The notes beneath the pieces were generated by a model. The model had not been told where the DNA came from and ran no database searches. It saw only the letters and a program-made list of their open reading frames with translations. This document shows positions 34,409-42,980 of a DNA stretch of 63,261 nt, piece after piece. This DNA is from Duganella sp. OV510. GTDB taxonomy: Bacteria; Pseudomonadota; Gammaproteobacteria; Burkholderiales; Burkholderiaceae_D. Both the position numbers and the translations under genes were made by a program. Position 1 is the stretch's first letter. Each line of letters starts with the position of its first letter. The stretch lies in assembly GCF_900100205.1 (NCBI RefSeq), contig NZ_FNEQ01000016.1, forward strand, positions 1 to 63,261, given 5' to 3'.

Positions 34409-34661
34409 CCAGATCACCATCAGCATCAACGCCCGCAGCATCAGCGTGGCGCCCGGCGTCACCGTGGCCGCAGCTGTCGCCATGGCGGGCAACATCATCA
34501 CCCGCCGTTCGGTCGGCGGCGCTGCACGTGCACCACTGTGCGGCATGGGCATCTGCCAGGAATGCCGCGTCACCATTGACGGCATGCCGCACCAGCTGTC
34601 ATGCCAGACCTTGTGCGCCGACGGCATGCACATCGTCACCGCCAGCGAGGCCGTGGCATGA
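34401..34661 (+). CDS. 2Fe-2S ferredoxin-like subunit of D-hydroxyproline dehydrogenase
   Basis: 86-residue protein with a plant-type 2Fe-2S pattern: PLCGMGICQECRVTID, then SCQTLCADGM. This is the small gamma-type subunit that joins the two flavoprotein subunits in the multimeric dehydrogenase. Start at 34401 overlaps the previous gene by 8 nt and the stop overlaps the next start (ATGA), so the three subunits are translationally coupled. The extended upstream frame is inside the previous gene. Confidence 0.88.
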   Translation: MPDQITISINARSISVAPGVTVAAAVAMAGNIITRRSVGGAARAPLCGMGICQECRVTIDGMPHQLSCQTLCADGMHIVTASEAVA

Positions 34662-35920
34662 AACACTTTGATGTAATCGTCGTGGGCGCCGGCCCGTCCG
34701 GCCTGGCTGCCGCGCATGCAGCGGCGTCGCATGGCGCGCGGGTGGGCATCGTCGACGACAATCCTTATCCGGGCGGCCAGATCTGGCGCGGCGCGCCCGA
34801 CACGCAGACCGACGCACGCGCACCGCAATTGCTGGGCGAACTGCGCGGCTTCGACAACGTCGAGTTCCTGCCGCAGACGCGCGTGATGTACGCGCCGCAA
34901 CCGCAACAGCTGCTGGTGCAAACGCCTGGCACCTCGGACACGCTGCAATACCAGCAGCTGATTATCGCCACTGGCGCGCGCGAGCGGCTGTTGCCCTTCC
35001 CCGGCTGGACGCTGCCCGGCGTCACCGGCGCGGGCGGCCTGCAAGCGCTGTCCAAGGGCGGCTATCCGCTGCAAGGCAAGCGCGTGGTGGTGGCCGGCAG
35101 CGGCCCGCTGCTGCTGGCGGCTGCCGCCACGCTGAAGGGCAAGGGTGCGCACATCGTCGCCATCATCGAGCAGGCGGCGACACCGGCGCTGCTGCGCTTC
35201 GGCCTGGGGCTGCTGGCAACGCCGTCGAAGATCGTTCAGGCGCTGCGCCTGAATGCGCAGCTGCGCGGCGTGCCTTACTGGCGCAACAGCTACGTGCATT
35301 CGGCGCACGGCGACGGCACGCTGCAATCGGTGCAGGTGCAACGCGGCTTCGAACATGAACTCGACATTCTGCAATGCGACTACCTCGCATGCGGCTATGG
35401 CCTGCTGCCCAATGTCGAACTGGCGCAGGCGCTGGGCTGCGCCACCGTCGTGCGCGATGCGCAAACCGTGGTGCAGGTCGACGAGTGGCAACAAACGACG
35501 GTGCCCGGCGTGTATTGTGCTGGCGAAGGCACGGGCGTCGGCGGCGTCGACCTGGCGCTGGCCGAGGGACGGATTGCCGGCCTGGCGGCCAGCGGTCATC
35601 AGGAACAAGCGCGCAGCGTGTTTGCCGCGCGTGCGCGCTGGCGCAAGTTCGCCGATCTGCTGGCACGCTCTTTTGTGCTGCGTTCAGAACTGCGCACGCT
35701 GGCCGGCGATGAAACCATCGTCTGCCGCTGCGAAGATGTCTGCCATGGCGACCTGCGCACACAAACCTCGTGGCGCAGCGCCAAGCTGCAAACGCGCTGC
35801 GGCATGGGTCCGTGCCAGGGCCGCATCTGCGGCGGCGCCACCGAAGTGCTTTACGGCTGGCGTCCCGACGCGGTGCGCCTGCCGATCTCGCCAACCCGCA
35901 TCTCCAGCATCATCGACTAA
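34658..35920 (+). CDS. FAD/NAD(P)-binding subunit of D-hydroxyproline dehydrogenase
   Basis: 420-residue flavoprotein of the HcnB/OoxA/SoxA-like group. The first Rossmann motif is VIVVGAGPSGLAAAHAA and the second is VVVAGSGPLLLAAAATL; the C-terminal region carries a BFD-like 2Fe-2S cysteine set (CRCEDVC, then CGMGPCQGRICG). It probably passes electrons from the DAO-type subunit toward the respiratory chain. Last gene of the hydroxyproline operon; its stop overlaps the lacI-type gene by 4 nt on the opposite strand. Pathway genes for the following deaminase and semialdehyde dehydrogenase steps are not in the window. Confidence 0.88.
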   Translation: MKHFDVIVVGAGPSGLAAAHAAASHGARVGIVDDNPYPGGQIWRGAPDTQTDARAPQLLGELRGFDNVEFLPQTRVMYAPQPQQLLVQTPGTSDTLQYQQLIIATGARERLLPFPGWTLPGVTGAGGLQALSKGGYPLQGKRVVVAGSGPLLLAAAATLKGKGAHIVAIIEQAATPALLRFGLGLLATPSKIVQALRLNAQLRGVPYWRNSYVHSAHGDGTLQSVQVQRGFEHELDILQCDYLACGYGLLPNVELAQALGCATVVRDAQTVVQVDEWQQTTVPGVYCAGEGTGVGGVDLALAEGRIAGLAASGHQEQARSVFAARARWRKFADLLARSFVLRSELRTLAGDETIVCRCEDVCHGDLRTQTSWRSAKLQTRCGMGPCQGRICGGATEVLYGWRPDAVRLPISPTRISSIID

Positions 35921-36909
35921 ATGCGCTTGATGGTGGAGCCGCGCAGGATCAGCTGCGGCTCGATCATGGTGGTGGCCGGCGGCTCCTTGCCGTCCAGCGT
36001 GGCGATCAGTTTTTCCATCGCGGCGGAGCCCATGCGTTCACTTTGCAGGTCCACTGTGGTCAGCGCCGGCGAGGTGTACAGGCCGTACTGGATGTTGTCG
36101 AAGCCGGCCACCGACATCTGTTCCGGCAGCTGGAAGCCCAGCGTCTGCGCCGCTTTCATGAAGCCGAGCGCGATCAGGTCGTTGTAGCAGATCAGCGCAT
36201 CTGGATGCTCGGCGCCCAGCATGATCGAGGAGCACATGCGCTCCCCTTCCGCCGCCGTCGGCGCGCCGCCTTCGTGGACGATCAGTTCCAGCCCGTGCGC
36301 GGTCATGCATTCGCGGATGCCGCCCAGCCGTTCCTCGTCGCGGCGCGAGCGCGGGAAGCTGAGGTAGGCGATGCGCTGGTGGCCCAGCGAAATCAGGTGG
36401 CGCGTCAGCATGTAGGCGCCGCGATGGTCGTCGCTGATTACCCACGGTATCGGCAACCGGTCCAGCCGGCCGAAGAACACCAGCGGCTTGCCCAGTTCCG
36501 TCATCCAGTCCATTTCATCTTCCAGCATGCGCGAGAAAACGATCATGCCGTCGACGCGGCGGCTCAAGGCTTCCAGCAACTGGCGCTCGCGGCCCGGATT
36601 CTCTTCGGTGTCGACCAGCAGCAGCGTGTAGCCATGCGCCTGCGCCACGCGGTTGGCGCCCTTGACGATGCTGGTGAAGTGCGGATTGCTGACGTCCAGC
36701 ACCGACAGGCCGATGCTCTTGGTGCGGCCGGTGATCATCGAGGCCGCCAACGGGTTGGATCGGTAGCCCAGCTTGGCAATCACTTCCGTGATGGTCGCCT
36801 CCACCGCCGGCGAGAAGCGCTGCGCGCCATTGACGAACTTGGAGACGGTCGCCGTCGAGACGCCGGCGGCGGCAGCGACGTCACGGATGGTTGCTACGTT
36901 TTTTTTCAT
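35917..36909 (-). CDS. LacI family transcriptional regulator
   Basis: 330-residue regulator. The N-terminal HTH (VATIRDVAAAAGVSTATVSKFVNG) and the hinge region SNPLAASM are clear; the rest is a periplasmic-binding-type sugar sensor ending in a D-x-T-x-x-D-L segment (TTVDLQSERMG). It is the last gene of a run that begins with the hexuronate-type transporter and galM, so a sugar or uronate is the probable effector. The 80-bp gap to galM could hold its own promoter. Overlaps the hydroxyproline operon stop by 4 nt. Confidence 0.9.
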   Translation of the reverse strand: MKKNVATIRDVAAAAGVSTATVSKFVNGAQRFSPAVEATITEVIAKLGYRSNPLAASMITGRTKSIGLSVLDVSNPHFTSIVKGANRVAQAHGYTLLLVDTEENPGRERQLLEALSRRVDGMIVFSRMLEDEMDWMTELGKPLVFFGRLDRLPIPWVISDDHRGAYMLTRHLISLGHQRIAYLSFPRSRRDEERLGGIRECMTAHGLELIVHEGGAPTAAEGERMCSSIMLGAEHPDALICYNDLIALGFMKAAQTLGFQLPEQMSVAGFDNIQYGLYTSPALTTVDLQSERMGSAAMEKLIATLDGKEPPATTMIEPQLILRGSTIKRI

Positions 36910-36989
36910 TTTCAGACTGTCGGAAAGCGTGGCAGCGGCTGCGCCAAAGGGACAATCTTAGCATGACGGCATGCTGGCTTATCCCGGAG

Positions 36990-38084
36990 TCAGTCGGCGT
37001 CGAAGCGGAAGCTGGTCCGCGAACGGAATACCTGACCCGGATACAACGCCGTGGTCGGGAAGCTGGCGTGGTTCGGGCTGTCCGGCAAATGCTGGGTTTC
37101 AAACGCAAATGCGCCATAGCGCTGGTAGCCGACGCCCTCGCTGCCGATCTCCGTGCCGTTGAAGCCATTCACGGTGTACAGCTGCACCGACGGTTCGCTG
37201 GTGCTGACCGTCATGCGGCGCCCGCCGCCGGTCACCACCGCCACCTGCGCATACTCGCCCACCGGCTTGGAAAACACCAGGCTATGGTCATAGCCGCCAG
37301 GGACCGACGGCAGCCGCGCATGCACGCTGGCGGCCTTGCGGAAGTCGAACGGCGTGCCTTTCACATCCAGCAGCGCGCCGGACGGAATGCGCAGGGCGTC
37401 GGTGTCCAGATAGCGGTCGGCGGCGATCTGGAACTGATGCCCTTCCAGCGTGTTGGCGGCGGCGCCGGCCAGGTTCAGGTACAGGTGATTGGTCAGGTTG
37501 TGCACTGTCGGCGCACTGCTGGTGGCCTGGTACTCGATGCGGAATTCGTCACTATCACGCAACAGGCGATAGGTGACGCTGATATCCATCGCGCCGGGGA
37601 AGTTCTGGTCGCCGTCCGGGCTATGCAGGCGGTAGATGGAGCCGAGCGAGCCGGCATCGCTGAAGTCCTCGCGCTGCCAGACGCGCTTGTCGTACGGCGC
37701 CGGGTCGCCGTGGATGGCCATGCCCTTGCTGTTGGCGACCAGTTGCACGGTCTTGCCCTCCAGCGTGTAGCGGGCGTTGGCGATACGCCCGGCGTAGCGG
37801 CCGATGATGGCGCCGTAGCGGCCGCGCGTGCGTTCAAACGAGGCCAGGTCCGGCAGGCTGAGGATAACATTGCGGCGCTGGCCTTGGGCGTCGGCCACAT
37901 CGGCCTGCACCAGCGTGGCGCCGTAGTCGATATACGCCAGCTTCATGCCACGGGCGTTTTCCAGCACCACCTTCTCGACCTTCTGGCCGGCTTGCGTCAC
38001 GCCATACGCCTCCACCTGGATGCCTGGGGCAGCCAGCGCGGAAGCAGAGGCCGCGAGCAGCGCGGCCAGTGGCGCCAGGCGCAT
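36990..38084 (-). CDS. galM: Aldose 1-epimerase (galactose mutarotase), exported
   Basis: 364-residue mutarotase. Start set at 38084 because the protein then opens with a signal peptide (MRLAPLAALLAASASALA) and its ATG overlaps the transporter stop (TGATG). Family blocks: MKLAYIDYGATLVQADV, RYGAIIGRYAGRIANARY, GYDHSLVF and the catalytic Glu region MTVSTSEPSVQLYTVNGF, with His in NLTNHLYLNL. The periplasmic form would convert beta-galactose (for instance freed by the GH35 enzyme) to the alpha anomer before uptake. Paired with the transporter in one operon. Confidence 0.9.
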   Translation of the reverse strand: MRLAPLAALLAASASALAAPGIQVEAYGVTQAGQKVEKVVLENARGMKLAYIDYGATLVQADVADAQGQRRNVILSLPDLASFERTRGRYGAIIGRYAGRIANARYTLEGKTVQLVANSKGMAIHGDPAPYDKRVWQREDFSDAGSLGSIYRLHSPDGDQNFPGAMDISVTYRLLRDSDEFRIEYQATSSAPTVHNLTNHLYLNLAGAAANTLEGHQFQIAADRYLDTDALRIPSGALLDVKGTPFDFRKAASVHARLPSVPGGYDHSLVFSKPVGEYAQVAVVTGGGRRMTVSTSEPSVQLYTVNGFNGTEIGSEGVGYQRYGAFAFETQHLPDSPNHASFPTTALYPGQVFRSRTSFRFDAD

Positions 38085-39487
38085 CACAGGTCGGTGATTT
38101 CCATATGGCGCGGCACCAGCGCCTTCATCACTACCCACGCCGCCAGATAGGCCAGCGCACAGATCGCGAACATGATCATGTAGCCGGTGTGGATGTCGTT
38201 GATCGTTTTATAGTAGTCGAACACCCAGCCACCCAGCTTGGTCAGCGCAACGCCGCCGATGCCGCCGGCCATGCCGCCGATGCCGACCACCGAGGCCACC
38301 GACTTTTGCGGGAACATGTCAGACACGGTGGTGAAGATATTCGCCGACCAGGCCTGGTGCGCCGAGGCGCCGACACCGATCAGCAGCACTGGTATCCAGT
38401 AGCTGATCGCGCCCAGCGGCTGCGCCAGCAACACCACCAGCGGAATGAAGGCGATCAGCAGCATGGCTTTCATACGGCCGTCATACGGCGCATAACCGCG
38501 CGCCATGAAATAGCTTGGGAACCAGCCGCCGCCGATCGAGCCGATCATCGTCATGCTGTACAACACGGCCAGCGGCAGCACGATGGCTTCGCCCTTCATG
38601 CCGTACTGCGCCGACAGATAGGTTGGCAGCCAGAACAGGAAGAACCACCAGACGCCGTCGGTCATGAACTTGCCGAAGGCGAAGGCCCAGGTCTGGCGAT
38701 ATTTCAGCAGCTGGAACCAGGAGACTTTCTTGGCGGCGGCAATCGACGCCTCTTCGCTTTTTTCCACCGGCGCCACGGAGTCGCTGCGGATGTAAGCCAG
38801 TTCTTCAGCCGACAGGCGCTTCTGCTGTTCCGGCTTGTCGTACAGCCACAGCCAGAAGGCCATCCAGATGAAACCGATCATGCCGATCATGATGAAGGCA
38901 GCCTGCCAGCCCCAGATGGCGGCCAGCAGCGGCACGGTGATCGGCGCCAGGATGGCGCCGACGTTGGCGCCGGAGTTGAAGATGCCGGTGGCGAAAGCGC
39001 GTTCCTTTTTCGGGAAGTATTCGGCAGTGGCTTTGATCGCGGCCGGGAAGTTGCCGGCCTCGCCCACCGCCAGCACCGCGCGCGAAATCATGAAGCCGAT
39101 AATCGACGGCACCGCCGCCACGCCGAAGATGGCGAGGAAGGACACCGCCACTTCGCCCATCGGCACCGAGAAGGCGTGCAGCAGCGCGCCCAGCGACCAG
39201 ATGGTGATCGCCACCACATAGGCGGTCTTGGTGCCGATCTTGTCGACCACGCGGCCGGCAAACAGCATCGAAATGGCGTAGACAAACTGGAAGGCGGCGG
39301 CGATGTTGGCGTAATCGGTATTCGTCCAACCAAATTCCGTCGATAAGGCGGGGGCTAGCAGACTCAATACCTGGCGGTCCAGATAGTTGACGGTGGTAGC
39401 AAAAAACAACAGGGCGCAGATGGTCCAGCGGTACTTACCGACGGACTGGGCCACCGCTTGCGCATTGACAGGCTCGCTCAGGTTCAT
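38084..39487 (-). CDS. MFS transporter, hexuronate (ExuT-like) anion:cation symporter
   Basis: 467-residue major facilitator protein of the ACS family with 12 membrane segments. Typical features are RWTICALLFFATTVNYLDRQVLS at the first helix, the G-R-x-x-D-K-x-G loop (AGRVVDKIGTK) and AVGEAGNFPAAIKATAEYFPKKERAFATG. The wording is closest to galacturonate/hexuronate carriers. An in-frame ATG 54 nt earlier is possible, but would place the start 8 bp from the operator candidate at 39549-39568, so 39487 is preferred. First gene of the transporter-galM-lacI run. Confidence 0.88.
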   Translation of the reverse strand: MNLSEPVNAQAVAQSVGKYRWTICALLFFATTVNYLDRQVLSLLAPALSTEFGWTNTDYANIAAAFQFVYAISMLFAGRVVDKIGTKTAYVVAITIWSLGALLHAFSVPMGEVAVSFLAIFGVAAVPSIIGFMISRAVLAVGEAGNFPAAIKATAEYFPKKERAFATGIFNSGANVGAILAPITVPLLAAIWGWQAAFIMIGMIGFIWMAFWLWLYDKPEQQKRLSAEELAYIRSDSVAPVEKSEEASIAAAKKVSWFQLLKYRQTWAFAFGKFMTDGVWWFFLFWLPTYLSAQYGMKGEAIVLPLAVLYSMTMIGSIGGGWFPSYFMARGYAPYDGRMKAMLLIAFIPLVVLLAQPLGAISYWIPVLLIGVGASAHQAWSANIFTTVSDMFPQKSVASVVGIGGMAGGIGGVALTKLGGWVFDYYKTINDIHTGYMIMFAICALAYLAAWVVMKALVPRHMEITDL

Positions 39488-39548
39488 GGCATCACTTATA
39501 TTGTGTTTATGGTGATGATCTCTCGGTCTCCACGAGATCATTCTCTTA

Positions 39549-39568
39549 GTCGTATGTCATCGTACAAC
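39549..39568 (-). promoter_or_regulatory. Imperfect 20-bp inverted repeat upstream of the hexuronate transporter
   Basis: Read on the minus strand, GTTGTACGATGACATACGAC: two 8-bp arms matching at 6 of 8 positions around ATGA. It overlaps the GGTTGT-NN-GATGAC motif (39556-39569) also found before the pectin TonB receptor, and lies about 62 bp before the chosen start. Good operator candidate for a GntR- or LacI-type repressor; which one is not known. Confidence 0.45.
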
Positions 39569-39626
39569 CATAAAACGGTTGAGGCAAGCAGAAAGATGCG
39601 CCGGCCTTCAACTGTTGTATGACGAC

Positions 39627-40886
39627 TTACCTGGTCTTAACCATGAGCAAGGCGACCAGGCTGATGACGGCTGCCGCCGACAGATAGTAGCCAACGTACT
39701 GCAAGCCGTAGTGCGTGGCCAGCCACGTGGCAGCGTATGGCGCCAGCGACGCGCCGAGGATGCCGGCCAGGTTGAAGGTCAGCGAGGCGCCGGTGTAGCG
39801 CACCTCGGCCGGGAACAGTTCCGACAGCATCGTGCCCAGCGGCCCGTAGGTCAGGCCCATCAGGCCCAGGCCAAGCGACAGGAACACCGTCACCTGCACG
39901 CTGCTGCCGGAGCCGAACATCGGCCCCAGCGCCAGGCCGAACACCGCGATCGCGGCCGACACCCAGATCAGCGTCGAGCGGCGCCCCTTGCGGTCGGCCC
40001 AGACAGCGGAGAACGGTATCGTCAGCGCGAAGAACAGCACGGCAAACAGCTGCAGGATGAGGAAGTTCTGGCGTGAGAACTTCAGCGCCGTGGTGCCCCA
40101 GCTCAGCGCGAACACCGTCATCAGGTAGAACAGCACAAAGGTGGCCAGCGCGATCAGCGTGCCCAGCACCAGCACGCGGCGATGGTCGCGCCACACCGAC
40201 AGCACCGGTACCTTGACGCGTTCGTTCTTGTCCAGCACCTTCTGGAAATCCGGCGTCTCATGGATTTTCAGGCGGATGTACAGGCCGACGATCACCAGCA
40301 GCGAACTGGCCAGGAAGGGAATACGCCAGCCGTAGCTGAAGAACTCGGCGTCGCTCAGGGTTTCGCTGAGCAGCAGGAAGATGCCGCCCGACAGGAAGAA
40401 GCCGATCGGCGCGCCCAGCTGCGGGAACATGCCGTACCAGGCGCGCTTGCCCGGTGGCGCGTTCTCGGTGGCCAGCAGCACCGCGCCGCCCCACTCGCCG
40501 CCCAGGCCCAGGCCCTGGCCGAAGCGGCACAGCGCCAGCAGCGCCGGCGCCAGCGTGCCGATCGACGCATAGGTCGGCAGCAGGCCGATCACGATGGTCG
40601 AGATGCCCATGGTCAGCAGCGCCGCCACCAGCGTCGCCTTGCGGCCGACGCGGTCGCCGAAGTGGCCGAACACCGCAGAACCGACCGGCCGCGCAAAGAA
40701 GGCGATGGCAAAGGTGGCGAGGGATTGCAAGGTGGCGGCAGCGGGATCGCTGGCCGGGAAGAATAGCTTGGGGAACACCAGCACCGCAGCGGTGGCATAG
40801 ATGTAGAAATCGAAGAACTCGATCGTGGTGCCGATCAGACTGGCAAACAACACGGTGCCGGCCGAATTGGTCTTGTGCTGACTCAT
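39627..40886 (-). CDS. MHS family MFS transporter (metabolite:H+ symporter)
   Basis: 419-residue carrier of the MHS branch (ProP, KgtP, ShiA, YhjE relatives) with 12 membrane segments. Signatures are SLIGTTIEFFDFYIYATAA at the first helix, FGHFGDRVGRKATLV and RFGQGLGLGGEWGGAVLLATE. These proteins import organic acids, betaines or aromatic acids with protons. Substrate is not visible from sequence. Separate promoter likely: a GGTGTG-N12-CACACC dyad lies just upstream. It is not clearly linked to the hydroxyproline or hexuronate genes. Confidence 0.9.
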   Translation of the reverse strand: MSQHKTNSAGTVLFASLIGTTIEFFDFYIYATAAVLVFPKLFFPASDPAAATLQSLATFAIAFFARPVGSAVFGHFGDRVGRKATLVAALLTMGISTIVIGLLPTYASIGTLAPALLALCRFGQGLGLGGEWGGAVLLATENAPPGKRAWYGMFPQLGAPIGFFLSGGIFLLLSETLSDAEFFSYGWRIPFLASSLLVIVGLYIRLKIHETPDFQKVLDKNERVKVPVLSVWRDHRRVLVLGTLIALATFVLFYLMTVFALSWGTTALKFSRQNFLILQLFAVLFFALTIPFSAVWADRKGRRSTLIWVSAAIAVFGLALGPMFGSGSSVQVTVFLSLGLGLMGLTYGPLGTMLSELFPAEVRYTGASLTFNLAGILGASLAPYAATWLATHYGLQYVGYYLSAAAVISLVALLMVKTR

Positions 40887-40906
40887 GCTGGGCGCTCCTG
40901 CAGTGG

Positions 40907-40930
40907 GGTGTGCGGGCCATCATACACACC
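40907..40930 (-). promoter_or_regulatory. Inverted repeat upstream of the MHS transporter
   Basis: GGTGTG-N12-CACACC is a perfect 6-bp dyad 21 bp before the gene start. Its minus-strand interior reads TATGATGGCCCG, loosely like the GATGAC motif of the hexuronate operon (9 of 12 positions over TGTATGATGGC and its neighbours). Operator candidate only. Confidence 0.3.
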
Positions 40931-40954
40931 ACCTTGCAGGATTGCCAAGCTGGC

Positions 40955-41275
40955 TTATGGGTCTATTTGCGCAAAGCCAACCGATAAGTCGTCAGAGCGT
41001 AGCGGCCTTACCACGCGCGCCTTTTCCTCGCCGTCCAGCAGGAAGATGAAGGTCGGCCACAGCTTGACGCGGAACGAGCGCCCCAGCGGCCGGCCGGGGC
41101 CATCCTCGACCTTGTAGTGCGTTACATTCTCGCTGCCGGCGTATGCCTGTTGCAGCGGCGCTTGCGCCGCCATGCAATGGCCGCACCAGTTGGCGCCGAA
41201 TTCCAGCAACACAGGGCCCGGCATGGCGTCAAACTCGGCGCGCTGCGGCGCCTCGGGAATGTAACGTGTTTTCAT
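40955..41275 (-). CDS. Thioredoxin-fold protein
   Basis: 106-residue cytoplasmic thioredoxin. The active site is ANWCGHCMAAQ (C-x-x-C with Gly-His, as in DsbA-like and thioredoxin-like proteins) and the cis-Pro loop is KLWPTFIFLLDGEE. Start at 41275 with an AAAGG site; the longer frame reads into the chaN 3' end. It follows chaN by 32 nt on the same strand, so the two are likely cotranscribed. Role is general thiol-disulfide exchange; partner unknown. Confidence 0.88.
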   Translation of the reverse strand: MKTRYIPEAPQRAEFDAMPGPVLLEFGANWCGHCMAAQAPLQQAYAGSENVTHYKVEDGPGRPLGRSFRVKLWPTFIFLLDGEEKARVVRPLRSDDLSVGFAQIDP

Positions 41276-41307
41276 GAAGCCTTTCGCTGAGCGGTTATTT
41301 GGTCTTC

Positions 41308-42162
41308 TTATTTGGTCTTCTTCACCTGCTTGCACGGATCGTCACGCTGCTGCGGCGCCAGCACCTGCAGGCTGTCATAGCGGCCGCCGTTGTCGCTGCC
41401 TTCGGCAAAGCCGATGCTGCGCACGGTCAGCGCCGGCGTCACCCGGTTCAGCCAATAACCGACGCCGATGTCCTTGCGCACATGGCCGTTGCCGGCGATG
41501 AGCACCACATCCTTGGGCTGCTGATCGCGCACGATCTTGGCCATCCAGATATCGCGCGCCACCTGGGCGTCGACCATGCCGCCCACCATCATCTCCGGCA
41601 GCATATTGCAATGGCCGGCGACAATCTCGTTCTGCTGCGCGCTGCGCACGGCCTCGGGCAGCGGCTGGTCCAGCTGGTAATCCTTGACGCTTTGCGGATC
41701 GAAGCTCGACTTCACGCCATCCCGCACCACGCGCGACGCATCCGCACGCGACAGGTTGCCGGCCACCAGCGGCAGATGGTAAGTCAGCGCCAGTTGCAGC
41801 ACAGGATAATACAATTGCCAGTCCCAGCGCGCACCGCCCGCGACCTGGATCACGCACTGCGCATCCAGGCAGCTCTTCTGCGCCTTGTCCAGCACGTCCT
41901 GGTTCTCGCGGTCGAATTGTTCCATCACGATAACCGGGCGCCAGCCCGCCTCGACCCGCTGGCGCAGCAGCTCGTAGCGCAGCTTGTGCCCCTGGGCATT
42001 GTCATGCACCTCGCCCAGCAACAGCACCTGCGGGTTGGCCGGTCCCAGCAAATCCGCCGCCGGCAATGCCGCCTGCTTGCCGCTGCTGGCGCAGCCCGCC
42101 AATAGCGTGATCGCCGCTGCCGCCAGCACTCTATATGTAAAAATCATCTGATGACCGCTCAT
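41308..42162 (-). CDS. ChaN family lipoprotein
   Basis: 284-residue putative haem/iron-regulated lipoprotein. The signal ends in the lipobox ITLLAGC about 24 residues from the chosen start. The domain shows VLLLGEVHDNAQGHKLRYELL near the N-terminus, VMEQFDRENQ, and a late VVLIAGNGHVRKDIGVGYWL, all hallmarks of ChaN (Haem_bd_uptake) proteins that bind haem at the membrane. The ATG at 42147 (MIFTYRVL) would also give a good lipoprotein signal, so the start is uncertain by five codons. Followed by a thioredoxin gene. Confidence 0.85.
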   Translation of the reverse strand: MSGHQMIFTYRVLAAAAITLLAGCASSGKQAALPAADLLGPANPQVLLLGEVHDNAQGHKLRYELLRQRVEAGWRPVIVMEQFDRENQDVLDKAQKSCLDAQCVIQVAGGARWDWQLYYPVLQLALTYHLPLVAGNLSRADASRVVRDGVKSSFDPQSVKDYQLDQPLPEAVRSAQQNEIVAGHCNMLPEMMVGGMVDAQVARDIWMAKIVRDQQPKDVVLIAGNGHVRKDIGVGYWLNRVTPALTVRSIGFAEGSDNGGRYDSLQVLAPQQRDDPCKQVKKTK

Positions 42163-42402
42163 ATACGTAAAGTTTATTTGTTGAAGAAGTGTCATTCTTC
42201 TACGCCACTGGCAAGCTGCCGGCGGGTGTTGTTGCGGCGCAAAAAATCGTTGTGACAATTGAAAAAATGATGGTAATTTATTATCCATCATGGTTTAATA
42301 GCAGAACCGTAGCAACTGCGGCAGTTTGCGCAACAACTTTACAATAACAGCATTAAATCGTCCTTAACTCCCTGTTCATGCTACTGCGCCAGGAGTGAAA
42401 CC

Positions 42403-42750
42403 GTGAAAGTACCGTCCTTGATCTCGACTGCTTTACTAGCTTTAAGCCTTGCCGGCGCCGTACAGGCTCAGCCTGCCGCACCGGAAACTAATCATGTTGC
42501 ACCTGCAACAATTGTACTCGCACAATGCGAGGCTAACGACACCGCCAAGTGCGACATGAACGCGCCTGCCGCCAAGGAAGCCGAGCCCGATGCGAATGTC
42601 ATGGCATCGGAAAACGCCAAGCATGCGCAAAACGATCCTGCCTCGCCAGTACCGGAGCCTCAAACCTTCATCATGCTCATGTTGGGTCTGGTTGTACTGG
42701 GCGTCGCCTCGCGCCGTGGCCAGGCAACTGATAAATTTTTCAAGGACTGA
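42403..42750 (+). CDS. PEP-CTERM sorting domain protein
   Basis: 115-residue exported protein with a GTG start and an AGGAG site. It has a signal peptide (residues 1-22, ending VQA), a short Ala/Glu/Asn-rich region with two Cys, and the C-terminal sorting signal: VPEPQTF, a hydrophobic stretch, then ASRRG. Such proteins are cut and processed by exosortase (EpsH) during biofilm matrix export. No exosortase gene is in the window. Function of the middle segment unknown. A strong terminator follows. Confidence 0.88.
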   Translation: MKVPSLISTALLALSLAGAVQAQPAAPETNHVAPATIVLAQCEANDTAKCDMNAPAAKEAEPDANVMASENAKHAQNDPASPVPEPQTFIMLMLGLVVLGVASRRGQATDKFFKD

Positions 42751-42772
42751 AGCTGCCGCGCGGCCGTCCCCG

Positions 42773-42798
42773 AAATCCCGCCGTGTGCGGGATTTTTT
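42773..42798. terminator. Rho-independent terminator, possibly bidirectional
   Basis: 9-bp stem AAATCCCGC/GCGGGATTT with a 5-nt loop CGTGT, followed by T-run to 42798 on the plus strand. It ends the PEP-CTERM transcript. The A-run on its left side gives a T-run on the minus strand as well, so it may also end the small membrane protein transcript that comes from the right. Confidence 0.88.
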
Positions 42799-42964
42799 AC
42801 ATGCAGATGCCGCGTATGCTGCTAATCGCGATGCCATGAAACAGGGCGCGGAACACGCAGCCGAGCTTGCGCCAGCCGTCGTCGGTAGCGATGATGCAAA
42901 AGAGGGTCACCGCCAGCGTCACGCCCAGCAGAAGTAATGCGCCTTTAATAACTTCCTTGTCCAT
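42797..42964 (-). CDS. Small single-pass membrane protein
   Basis: 55-residue frame that starts with ATG at 42964, 16 nt after the histidine kinase stop on the same strand, and runs into the terminator. It opens MDKEVIKGA, has one strongly hydrophobic segment (ALLLLGVTLAVTLFCIIA, residues 9-26), then a positively charged stretch (WRKLGCVFRALFHGIAI). The typical small-membrane-protein layout and the position behind the kinase suggest a real gene. No homologue family recognised and no clear ribosome site. Confidence 0.45.
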   Translation of the reverse strand: MDKEVIKGALLLLGVTLAVTLFCIIATDDGWRKLGCVFRALFHGIAISSIRGICM

Positions 42965-42980
42965 GCAGACATTTTAGTCC

